Below, in pieces: positions 7,676-14,632 of a stretch of DNA of 27,479 nt. The number at the start of each line of letters is the position of its first letter. Positions within the stretch are counted from its first letter, which is position 1. The translations under genes were made by a program, and so were the position numbers. Origin of the DNA: Betaproteobacteria bacterium (GTDB taxonomy: Bacteria > Pseudomonadota > Gammaproteobacteria > Burkholderiales > SG8-39); assembly GCA_009693345.1 (NCBI GenBank), contig SHXL01000009.1:1-27479 (forward strand), in the 5' to 3' direction. The notes beneath the pieces were generated by a model, which did not search any database, was not told where the DNA came from, and saw only the letters and a list, made by a program, of their open reading frames with translations.

Positions 7676-8470
7676 ATGCGAATCTGGGAACAAGGACTTG
7701 TCGCCACCTACTCGATGCCAGGCTACAAGGAGCTGATCGAGGAGCACTACCGGGCATTCCAGCGGCCTGGCACCGTGATCGAGGTGCATGGCGTCAAGGA
7801 CGAATCCGGGGACGCTGCGTCGAAGGTTGCCGGGCGGGTGGTGAATTACGCATACCTGCACCGGATGCACGACGCGCAGATCCTGAAGAACGTGCTCCGC
7901 GCCGAGAAGGAGGGTTTCGACGCGATCCTGATCGGCGTGCTGCAGGACTCGGGGCTGAGGGAGGCGCGCAGCATCGTCGATATCCCGGTGCTCGGCTACG
8001 GCGAGGTGTCGATGCTTACCGCCTGCACGCTGGGCGAGAAGTTCTCGTTCATATGCATCAACCCGCAGATGGACCAGCTGGTGCAGCAGACGATCCGCGA
8101 GCGCGGCATGGAATCCCGCGCCGCGCCGACCACCTACATGCAATGCGGTTACGACACGCTGACGGCGGGCGTTGCCGGCCGCACGGGACCGTTCCTCGAG
8201 GCATTCGAGGCGGCCGCGCAGCGAGCCCTCGATAATGGCGCGGACGTGCTGCTCCCGGGCCAGACGATCATCGCCGAGATCCTGTGGAAAGCAGGCATCA
8301 CCCGCTTCAGGGACGCCGCCGTGCTCGACCCCCGGCTGCCGATGCTCCGCATGATCGAATTGATGGTCGAGATGCGCAAGGCCGGCATTAGCGTGTGCCG
8401 GCGCGGGTTCTACTGGGCGAAGCCCCCGGCCGAACTGTTCGACGCCATGCAGGAGTTCTATCGGGACTGA
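7676..8470 (+). CDS. Second Asp/Glu racemase-superfamily protein, cysteine-less
   Basis: A 264-residue protein of the same superfamily as the product of 5874-6647. It shows EKEGFDAILIGVLQDSGL (77-94), VDIPVLGYGEVSMLTACTLG (101-120) and GADVLLPGQTIIAE (188-201). The two positions that carry the catalytic Cys pair in hydantoin or aspartate racemases are Val88 and Gln196 by eye alignment, so ordinary two-base cysteine racemisation looks impossible. The start at 7676 is two bases after the Bug stop, so it is translationally linked to that gene. Its 3' end overlaps the convergent SnoaL-like gene by 13 bases. A role in converting the imported ligand is likely; the reaction is not known. Confidence 0.75.
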   Translation: MRIWEQGLVATYSMPGYKELIEEHYRAFQRPGTVIEVHGVKDESGDAASKVAGRVVNYAYLHRMHDAQILKNVLRAEKEGFDAILIGVLQDSGLREARSIVDIPVLGYGEVSMLTACTLGEKFSFICINPQMDQLVQQTIRERGMESRAAPTTYMQCGYDTLTAGVAGRTGPFLEAFEAAAQRALDNGADVLLPGQTIIAEILWKAGITRFRDAAVLDPRLPMLRMIELMVEMRKAGISVCRRGFYWAKPPAELFDAMQEFYRD

Positions 8471-8859
8471 CGCCCCGCGCCCCGCCAGACGGCGATGCGC
8501 CGGATCCGCGAGCCCTCGAACTCGAAAATGTTGACGTTGTCACCGGTGCGCTCGGCGGCACCGCGATCGGTGCGGCGCACATCGAATCGCGTTGTCACGC
8601 GGGCGTTCGAAGGATCTGCCACATGCCAGAAATTCCCGTGCCAGGATTTGAGCACGTTGAGATTGCGCTTCTCGAAGTAGGCCTTCACCCCTGCGTCGCG
8701 ACCTTCGAAGCGGGAACCGTCGGTCACATATTCGATCGCGCAGTCCGGCGTCATGGTGGCGAGTGTCGCCGCAATATCGCTTCGGTCGATGCTCGCAAAA
8801 TACGCCTCCACCTGGGCAGTGAGCTCGCGGGCGCTGGATTGCACTTTTTCCGCGCTCAT
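8458..8859 (-). CDS. SnoaL-like / NTF2-fold protein
   Basis: A 133-residue protein with the SnoaL/NTF2-like cone-shaped fold pattern: an N-terminal helix with VEAYFASIDRSDIAATLATM, then DCAIEYVTDGSRFEGRDAGV, a segment with WHGNFWHVAD, and closing strands NVNIFEFEGSRIRRIAVWRG. The family includes small-molecule isomerases, hydratases and cyclases as well as non-enzymatic ligand binders; no catalytic set is clear enough to name a reaction. The start (CAT at 8857-8859 on the plus strand) overlaps the stop of the upstream Bug gene by 4 bases, so the two are coupled. A longer in-frame extension into the Bug gene is a shadow. The 3' end overlaps the convergent racemase-like gene. Confidence 0.75.
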   Translation of the reverse strand: MSAEKVQSSARELTAQVEAYFASIDRSDIAATLATMTPDCAIEYVTDGSRFEGRDAGVKAYFEKRNLNVLKSWHGNFWHVADPSNARVTTRFDVRRTDRGAAERTGDNVNIFEFEGSRIRRIAVWRGAGRQSR

Positions 8860-9833
8860 TCCAGCTCTACTCCCGAAGATTTTGCGACCTCGGACCATTT
8901 CACCACCTGCCCCCGGATGTAATTCGCGAACTCCTCGGGCGTACCGGTGACGGGCTCGATGCCCATGGCCGCGAAGCGCCCCTTGACGTCCGCGCCATGC
9001 ACGATGCGTGCAAATTCGCCGTTCAGCCGCATCACGATGTCGCGCGGCAGTCCGGCCGGGCCCAAAATGCCGTACCACGAGGTGGCGTCATACCCCGGGA
9101 CGCCGGCCTCCGACATGGTGGGCAGGTCGGGAAGAAGCGATGATCGCTTCGGCGTGGTCACCGCCAGCGCGCGTACCTGGCCGGATTTTACGAAAGGCAG
9201 CAAGGCGGCAAGGTCGGAGTACAGCAACTGAACGCGGTTCACCGCGAGATCCGCGATGGCGGGGCCGCCAGCCTTGTAGGGGACGTGCACCATGTCGACC
9301 TTCGCCATGAGCTTGAACATCTCGCCCATCAGGTGCATCGAGCTGCCCCTGCCAGAAGTTCCGTAGTTGAGCTGTCCCGGCTTCGCCCTGGCGAGCTCGA
9401 TGAATTCGCGCACGCTCTTCGCCGGCGACGAGGCGGGAACGGCCATCAGGAAGGACCCTTCTGCAATCTGCGTGATCGGCGAAAGGCTCTTGACCGGATC
9501 GAACCCGCGCTTGGGATAAAGGCCCACGTTGGCGGCGATCGTGCTCGTGGCGCCGATCATCACGGTGTAACCGTCGGGCGATGAATTCACCACCGCGTCG
9601 GTGCCCACCGTCCCGCCCGCGCCGGGCCGGTTGTCGACGATCACTGGCTGGCCAATGCTCTCGGTCAGTTTCGCCGCCAGGATCCGACCAACGATGTCGT
9701 TGCTTCCCCCGGGGCCAAAAGGCACGATCAGATGGATCGGCTTGCTCGGGTACGACTGGGCAACGGCGCTGCCAGCGGCCAAGAGCGCGACGGCCAGTAT
9801 GACCAGGACCTTGGGAATCCACTTGGACGTCAT
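8856..9833 (-). CDS. Bug/TctC-family periplasmic receptor (inverted paralogue)
   Basis: A 325-residue solute receptor with signal peptide WIPKVLVILAVALLAAGSAV and mature start YPSKPIHLIVPFGPGGSNDI. Family motifs include VIVDNRPGAGGTVGTDAVVN, SSPDGYTVMI, SLSPITQI, VPYKAGGPAIADLAV and SLLPDLPTMSEAGVPGYDA. The length equals that of the plus-strand Bug protein at 6696-7673, and the first about 37 codons are nearly the same gene by eye (about 83% of bases), while the rest has diverged much more. No TctA or TctB is encoded nearby. The gene reads away from the VOC gene at 9909 across a 75-base divergent gap, and is followed directly by the SnoaL-like gene. A GGAAGGAG-type Shine-Dalgarno precedes the start. 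Confidence 0.9.
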   Translation of the reverse strand: MTSKWIPKVLVILAVALLAAGSAVAQSYPSKPIHLIVPFGPGGSNDIVGRILAAKLTESIGQPVIVDNRPGAGGTVGTDAVVNSSPDGYTVMIGATSTIAANVGLYPKRGFDPVKSLSPITQIAEGSFLMAVPASSPAKSVREFIELARAKPGQLNYGTSGRGSSMHLMGEMFKLMAKVDMVHVPYKAGGPAIADLAVNRVQLLYSDLAALLPFVKSGQVRALAVTTPKRSSLLPDLPTMSEAGVPGYDATSWYGILGPAGLPRDIVMRLNGEFARIVHGADVKGRFAAMGIEPVTGTPEEFANYIRGQVVKWSEVAKSSGVELE

Positions 9834-9908
9834 CCTTTGCTCCTTCCAATTGACCGCAATCGCCTCATGTTGCTTAGAATATTACGCACTTTTCGAGGCA
9901 GGCGGCCC
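9834..9908. promoter_or_regulatory. Divergent intergenic promoter region (Bug / VOC)
   Basis: This 75-base AT-richer gap separates two divergent genes and should hold both promoters. Rightward, TTGACC at 9850-9855 and TAGAAT at 9875-9880 form a possible -35/-10 pair, but the 19-base spacer is longer than ideal. Leftward, the AT-rich AATATTACG stretch gives TATTCT- or TAATAT-like -10 hexamers on the minus strand with no clear -35. No convincing operator palindrome was seen. Confidence 0.35.
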
Positions 9909-10352
9909 ATGATCAACATCCGCGATATCGACCACGTCGTCCTGCGCGTCAAGGACATCGAGGCGATGCGCCGCTTCTACTGCGACGTCCTCGGCGCCAC
10001 GCACGTCGTCTATCGCCCGCAATTCGGCATGAGCCACCTGCGCGCCGGCGCCTCGATGATCGATCTCGTCGCGGTCGATGGCCCGCTTGGAAAATCCGGC
10101 GGCGCCGCCGCCGGCAGGGAAGGTCGCAACATGGACCACCTGTGCCTGCGCGTCGAGCCGTTCGACCAGGAGGCGATCGTCGGGCACCTCAGGCGCCACG
10201 GCGCGCCGGTCGGCGACATCAAGCCGCGGTTCGGCGCGGAGGGTAACGGCATTTCGATCTACCTCACGGATCCGGAAGGCAACGTGGTTGAACTCAAGGG
10301 ACCTTCCGACGGCAGCGCCATGCCGCCGCCGGGCGCCGGCAAACCCCAATGA
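9909..10352 (+). CDS. VOC-superfamily (glyoxalase/bleomycin-resistance fold) protein
   Basis: A 147-residue single-unit VOC protein. Two beta-alpha-beta-beta-beta modules are visible: DIDHVVLRVKDIEAMRRFYC (7-26) with YCDVLGA, and MDHLCLRVEPF (75-85) with YLTDPEGNVVELKG (118-131). Likely metal ligands are His9, Asp52 (in the position usually Glu), His77 and Glu128. The family includes glyoxalases, extradiol dioxygenases and epimerases such as methylmalonyl-CoA epimerase, so the activity cannot be fixed from the fold. ATG 9909 is chosen because it gives the canonical N-terminal beta strand; an upstream in-frame extension has no family support. The stop overlaps the next gene's ATG (ATGA), indicating joint translation with the lyase. 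Confidence 0.8.
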   Translation: MINIRDIDHVVLRVKDIEAMRRFYCDVLGATHVVYRPQFGMSHLRAGASMIDLVAVDGPLGKSGGAAAGREGRNMDHLCLRVEPFDQEAIVGHLRRHGAPVGDIKPRFGAEGNGISIYLTDPEGNVVELKGPSDGSAMPPPGAGKPQ

Positions 10353-11236
10353 TGCGGACCACCACCCGGTTGCGAGAGCTCATCGCGCGGTCCGGCGCCG
10401 TGATGGCGCCGGGCGTCGCCGACGCCCTCAACGCGAAGCTCGTGAAGCGCCACGGCTTCGAGGCGATCTACATGACCGGCGCCGGCACGACTGCGGTGCG
10501 CCTGGGCATGCCCGATGTCGGCCTGCTGACGATGACCGAAATGATCGACAACGCCGCCCGCATCGCCGACGCGAGCGGCCTGCCGCTGATTGCCGATGCC
10601 GACAACGGCTACGGCGGCGTGCTCAACGTACGGCGCACTGTCCAGGGCTACGAGCGCGCCGGCGCGGCCGCAATGCATCTCGAGGACCAGGTCATTCCGA
10701 AGCGCTGCGGCCACCTCGCCGGAAAGCAGCTCGTGCCGGTCGAGGAGATGACGGCCAAGCTCCGCGCCGCCGCCGACGCGCGCAGCGACGCGGATTTCGT
10801 GCTGATCGCGAGAACCGACGCGATCGCGGTCGAAGGTTTCGACGCGGCGCTCGAGCGTGCGGGGCGCTACCGCGAAGCGGGCGCGGACGTGCTCTTCGTC
10901 GAGGCGCCGAACGCCGAGCAGCTGCCGAAGATCGCGTCTCGCCTCGGGGGACCGCTGCTCTACAACATGGCCACCAGCGGCAAGACGCCTTTCCTGCCGA
11001 AAGAGGAGATCGAGCGCCTCGGCTTCAAGATCATCATCTACCCCAACTGGGTGATGCTCGCGGCGATCCGCGCGGCGAGCGAGGTGCTCGCGACGCTCAA
11101 GGAGACGGGTACCATCGCGGACATCGCCTCCGAAGTGCCGAGCTTCAGGGAGTTCTTCGATCTGCTGGGAATGCCCGAAGTGCAGGAACTCGAGGCGCGC
11201 TACGGCGTAACGGAAAATTCGCGCGCGAAGTACTGA
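10349..11236 (+). CDS. Isocitrate lyase/PEP mutase-superfamily carbon-carbon lyase
   Basis: A 295-residue TIM-barrel enzyme of the ICL/PEP mutase superfamily. Visible active-site elements are YMTGAGTT (41-48), the metal-binding DADNGYGG (83-90), HLEDQ (110-114), the flexible-loop motif KRCGHLAGK (118-126) with catalytic Cys120, ARTDA (154-158) and FVEAP (183-187). The KRCGH motif with its cysteine marks the lyases (isocitrate, methylisocitrate and dimethylmalate lyase) as opposed to PEP mutase or phosphonopyruvate hydrolase, so a cleavage of a 2-hydroxy/alkyl dicarboxylate is the best guess. Methylisocitrate lyase or 2,3-dimethylmalate lyase activity would fit the branched acyl-CoA context, but no choice is possible. 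ATG 10352 is an alternative start three bases on. Confidence 0.85.
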   Translation: MMRTTTRLRELIARSGAVMAPGVADALNAKLVKRHGFEAIYMTGAGTTAVRLGMPDVGLLTMTEMIDNAARIADASGLPLIADADNGYGGVLNVRRTVQGYERAGAAAMHLEDQVIPKRCGHLAGKQLVPVEEMTAKLRAAADARSDADFVLIARTDAIAVEGFDAALERAGRYREAGADVLFVEAPNAEQLPKIASRLGGPLLYNMATSGKTPFLPKEEIERLGFKIIIYPNWVMLAAIRAASEVLATLKETGTIADIASEVPSFREFFDLLGMPEVQELEARYGVTENSRAKY

Positions 11237-11309
11237 GCATCGGTCAAGATGACATCGGGATCCGCATGCCACTTTCCGATGGGCGCAGGATTCCCCGCGG
11301 CACGCCTTA

Positions 11310-11331
11310 TTGACGTTTACGTAAACGTCAA
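11310..11331. promoter_or_regulatory. Perfect 22-bp palindrome upstream of icmF (candidate LiuR-like operator)
   Basis: Two 11-base arms, TTGACGTTTAC and GTAAACGTCAA, meet with no spacer to form a perfect inverted repeat 32 bases before the icmF start. As I recall, the ACGTTTACGTAAACGT core resembles the operator motif described by comparative genomics for LiuR, the MerR-family regulator of branched-chain amino acid and fatty acid catabolism in proteobacteria. That would fit isobutyryl-CoA metabolism. The palindrome itself supplies a TTGACG -35 hexamer. No MerR-type gene lies in the window, so the regulator would act from elsewhere. Confidence 0.65.
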
Positions 11332-11338
11332 GTACGCT
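11310..11338 (+). promoter_or_regulatory. Putative icmF promoter overlapping the palindrome
   Basis: TTGACG (11310-11315) and TACGCT (11333-11338) are spaced by 17 bases, giving a sigma70-like promoter whose -35 and spacer are formed by the palindrome. Transcription would begin near 11345. A GAGGAGGGG Shine-Dalgarno at about 11351-11359 precedes the ATG at 11363, so the leader would be short. Confidence 0.45.
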
Positions 11339-11362
11339 GGCCGGCCCCCTGAGGAGGGGTAG

Positions 11363-14300
11363 ATGACCGATCTGTCCCAGTCCAAGAACCTGGTCTACAA
11401 GGCGAAGCACAAGATCCGCTTTGTCACCGCGGCGAGCCTGTTCGACGGCCACGACGCCTCGATCAACATCATGCGCCGCATCCTGCAGGCCTCGGGTGCG
11501 GAAGTGATCCACCTCGGCCACAACCGCTCGGTGGACGAAGTGGTCAACGCGGCGCTGCACGAGGACGTGCAGGGCATCGCCATCTCGTCCTACCAGGGCG
11601 GGCACCTCGAGTATTTCAAGTACATGGTCGACCTGCTGCGAAAAAGGGATGGCAGCGGCACCCGCATCCAGGTGTTCGGCGGCGGCGGCGGCGTGATCGT
11701 GCCCGCGGAGATCAAGGAGTTGCAGGACTACGGCGTGGCGCGCATCTACTCGCCCGAGGACGGCCAGAAGCTGGGCCTGCAGGGAATGATCAACGACATG
11801 CTGGCGCGCTGCGACTTCAATCCGGCCGAGCGAGCTCCGACGGAGCTGAAGCCCGGAGATTTTCGCGCATTGGCAAGAGCGATTTCCGCTCTTGAATTGA
11901 ATGTTCTCGAAGAGAAACTCAAGAAGCGGATACTGGAAGAGTCGAAGCTCCAGTCCGTGCCCGTCCTCGGCGTCACCGGCACCGGCGGCTCGGGCAAGAG
12001 TTCGCTCACCGATGAGCTGGTGCGCCGCTTCCGGCTGGACCAGGGCGACCGGCTGTCGATCGCCGTCCTCGCGGTGGATCCCTCGCGCCGCAAGACCGGC
12101 GGCGCGCTGCTCGGCGACCGCATCCGCATGAACGCGATTCATGGCGAGCGCATTTTCATGCGTTCGCTGGCGACGCGCGGCTCGGGCGCCGAGATCGCCG
12201 CCTGCCTGCCGGAGGCGATCGCGGCCTGCCGCGTCGCCGGCTTCGACCTCGTGATCGTCGAGACCTCGGGCATCGGCCAGGGCGACGCCGCCGTGGTGAA
12301 GCACGCCGACTGCTCGTTGTACGTGATGACGCCGGAGTTCGGCGCGGCCAGCCAGCTCGAGAAGATCGACATGCTGGATTTCGCCGACTTCGTCGCCATC
12401 AACAAGTTCGACCGGCGCGGCGCGGAAGACGCGCTGCGCGACGTGCGCAAGCAAATGCAGCGCAACCGCGAGAGCTTCGCCATGCGCGCCGAGCAGATGC
12501 CCGTATTCGGCACCATCGCCTCGCGCTTCAACGACGACGGCGTTACCGCGCTCTACCAGGCGATTGCCGCAGCGCTGAAGGAAAAGGGCCTGAAGCTCCT
12601 GCAGGGTAGCCTTGCATCGGTGAGCCGCAAGGCCTCATCCGACGTTCACGTCGTGGTGCCGGCGAAGCGCGTCCGTTACCTGGCGGAGATCGCGGACATC
12701 GTCCGCAGCTATCACCAGCATGCCGAATCGCAGGCCCGCATCGCGCGCGAGCGGCAGCAGCTGATCGCCGCCGGGAGGATGCTCGGCAAGGCGACGCCCG
12801 GGGAGCTCGGCGCGCTCGTCGCGCAGAAGGAAGCGGTTCTGGACGCGCGCTCCCGGAAGTTGCTCGACGGCTGGCCGAAGACGGTTGCCGCATACGCCGG
12901 CGACGAGCAGGTGGTGAAGGTGCGCGGCAGGGAAGTGCGCACCAAGCTCACCACGACCTCGCTCTCCGGCACGCGGGTGCGCAAGGTCGCGCTGCCCAGA
13001 TACCAGGACGAGGGCGAGATTCTGCGCTGGCTGCTGCGCGAGAATCTGCCGGGCGCGTTTCCGTATACCGCAGGCGTGTTCCAGTTCAAGCGCACGGGTG
13101 AGGACAACGGCGGCGAAGATCCGACGCGCATGTTCGCGGGCGAGGGCGACCCGTTCCGCACCAACCGGCGTTTCCACCTGCTGTCGAAGGACATGCCGGC
13201 CAAGCGCCTGTCCACCGCCTTCGACTCGGTAACGCTGTACGGCTTCGATCCGGACGAGCGGCCCGACATTTACGGCAAGGTCGGCAATTCCGGCGTGTCC
13301 ATCGCCACGCTGGAGGACATGAAGGTGCTCTATTCGGGCTTCGACCTGTGTTCGCCGCAGACCTCCGTGTCGATGACCATCAACGGCCCGGCACCGACGA
13401 TCCTCGCCATGTTTTTCAATACGGCAATCGATCAGCAGATCGAGAGATTCAAGGCAGAACATGGAAGAGAACCGAAAAAGGAAGAACTCAGGAACCTGAA
13501 GGCGAAGACCCTGTCCGCCGTGCGCGGCACCGTTCAGGCCGACATCCTGAAGGAAGACCAGGGCCAGAACACCTGCATCTTCTCCACCGAGTTCTCGCTC
13601 AAGGTGATGGGCGACATCCAGCAGTACTTCATCGACCACAAGGTGAAGAATTTCTATTCGGTTTCGATCTCCGGCTACCACATCGCCGAGGCCGGAGCGA
13701 ATCCGATTAGCCAGCTCGCGTTCACGCTCGCCAACGGCTTCACCTTCGTCGAGACCTACCTCGCGCGCGGCATGGACGTGGATGAGTTCGCGCCCAACCT
13801 GTCGTTCTTCTTCAGCTACGGCATGGATCCGGAATACTCCGTGCTCGGCCGCGTGGCGCGGCGCATCTGGGCGGTGGCGATGGAGCGGCGCTACGGCGCC
13901 AACGAACGCTCGCAGAAGCTGAAGTTCCACTCACAGACCTCCGGGCGCTCGCTGCACGCGCAGGAAATCGCCTTCAACGACATACGCACCACGCTGCAGG
14001 CGCTGGTGTCCACCTACGACAACACCAATTCACTGCATACCAACGCCTATGACGAGGCGATCACCACGCCCACCGAGGAATCGGTGCGCCGCGCGATGGC
14101 GATCCAGCTGATCCTGAACCGCGAATGGGGCTTGGCGAAGAACGAGAACCCGAACCAGGGCTCCTTCATCATCGAGGAGCTGACCGACCTGGTGGAGGAG
14201 GCGGTGCTGAAGGAGTTCGAGTCGATCTCCGCGCGCGGCGGCGTACTCGGCGCGATGGAAACCGGCTACCAGCGCGGCAAGATCCAGGAGGAGTCGATGC

Positions 14301-14623
14301 TCTATGAGCACCGCAAGCACGACGGCTCCTACCCGATCGTCGGCGTCAATACCTTCAGGAACGCCAACGCCGATCCGGTGCCACAGAAGCTGGAACTGAT
14401 CCGTTCCAGCGACGAAGAAAAACAGTCCCAGTTGAAGCGGCTACGCGCTTTTCAGCGGAAAAATTCTTCCCATGCAAACGCCATGCTCGAGCGGTTGCGT
14501 GAGGCCGTGGCGAAAGACGAAAACGTATTCGCCGTACTGATGGACGCGGTGTGGGTCTGCTCGCTCGGGCAGATCACCCACGCGCTGTTCGACGTCGGGG
14601 GCCAGTACCGGCGCAACATGTAG
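11363..14623 (+). CDS. icmF: Fused isobutyryl-CoA mutase (B12-binding, G-protein chaperone and mutase domains)
   Basis: A 1086-residue fusion that interconverts isobutyryl-CoA and n-butyryl-CoA using adenosylcobalamin. Order of domains: B12-binding (about 15-150) with DGHDAS (28-33, base-off ligand His30) and GGHLEYF; a MeaB-like P-loop GTPase (about 195-410) with GTGGSGKS (206-213), VIVETSGIGQGD (297-308) and NKFD (347-350); a linker; then the mutase barrel (about 560-1086) with PYTAGVFQFKR (567-577), SGYHIAEAG (770-778, His773), KFHSQTSGRSLHAQE and TNSLHTNAYDEA. In the barrel, YTAGVF replaces the Tyr-containing segment of methylmalonyl-CoA mutase, which is the known IcmF signature. The length equals that of characterised IcmF. 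It is a single-gene unit with its own promoter region, convergent with the HTH gene 9 bases downstream. Confidence 0.95.
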   Translation: MTDLSQSKNLVYKAKHKIRFVTAASLFDGHDASINIMRRILQASGAEVIHLGHNRSVDEVVNAALHEDVQGIAISSYQGGHLEYFKYMVDLLRKRDGSGTRIQVFGGGGGVIVPAEIKELQDYGVARIYSPEDGQKLGLQGMINDMLARCDFNPAERAPTELKPGDFRALARAISALELNVLEEKLKKRILEESKLQSVPVLGVTGTGGSGKSSLTDELVRRFRLDQGDRLSIAVLAVDPSRRKTGGALLGDRIRMNAIHGERIFMRSLATRGSGAEIAACLPEAIAACRVAGFDLVIVETSGIGQGDAAVVKHADCSLYVMTPEFGAASQLEKIDMLDFADFVAINKFDRRGAEDALRDVRKQMQRNRESFAMRAEQMPVFGTIASRFNDDGVTALYQAIAAALKEKGLKLLQGSLASVSRKASSDVHVVVPAKRVRYLAEIADIVRSYHQHAESQARIARERQQLIAAGRMLGKATPGELGALVAQKEAVLDARSRKLLDGWPKTVAAYAGDEQVVKVRGREVRTKLTTTSLSGTRVRKVALPRYQDEGEILRWLLRENLPGAFPYTAGVFQFKRTGEDNGGEDPTRMFAGEGDPFRTNRRFHLLSKDMPAKRLSTAFDSVTLYGFDPDERPDIYGKVGNSGVSIATLEDMKVLYSGFDLCSPQTSVSMTINGPAPTILAMFFNTAIDQQIERFKAEHGREPKKEELRNLKAKTLSAVRGTVQADILKEDQGQNTCIFSTEFSLKVMGDIQQYFIDHKVKNFYSVSISGYHIAEAGANPISQLAFTLANGFTFVETYLARGMDVDEFAPNLSFFFSYGMDPEYSVLGRVARRIWAVAMERRYGANERSQKLKFHSQTSGRSLHAQEIAFNDIRTTLQALVSTYDNTNSLHTNAYDEAITTPTEESVRRAMAIQLILNREWGLAKNENPNQGSFIIEELTDLVEEAVLKEFESISARGGVLGAMETGYQRGKIQEESMLYEHRKHDGSYPIVGVNTFRNANADPVPQKLELIRSSDEEKQSQLKRLRAFQRKNSSHANAMLERLREAVAKDENVFAVLMDAVWVCSLGQITHALFDVGGQYRRNM

Positions 14624-14632
14624 GCGCGGCCC

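Noticed and set aside
11238..11281. CATCGG/CCGATG repeats after the lyase gene as a terminator
   Set aside because: The loop is long and there is no T-tract, so termination is not supported.
11860..11940. Lower-GC patch inside icmF as a sign of insertion
   Set aside because: It encodes the linker between the B12 and GTPase domains in frame, and relatives vary there; nothing supports a foreign insert.
10259..12454. 731-codon open frame on the minus strand
   Set aside because: It is antisense to the clearly real lyase and icmF genes, has no recognisable domain, and is the usual by-product of high-GC codon use.
12635..13930. 431-codon minus-strand open frame
   Set aside because: Antisense to icmF, with no family signature.
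14624..14632. Terminator between convergent icmF and HTH gene
   Set aside because: Only 9 bases separate the stops, and no hairpin with a T-tract is visible.
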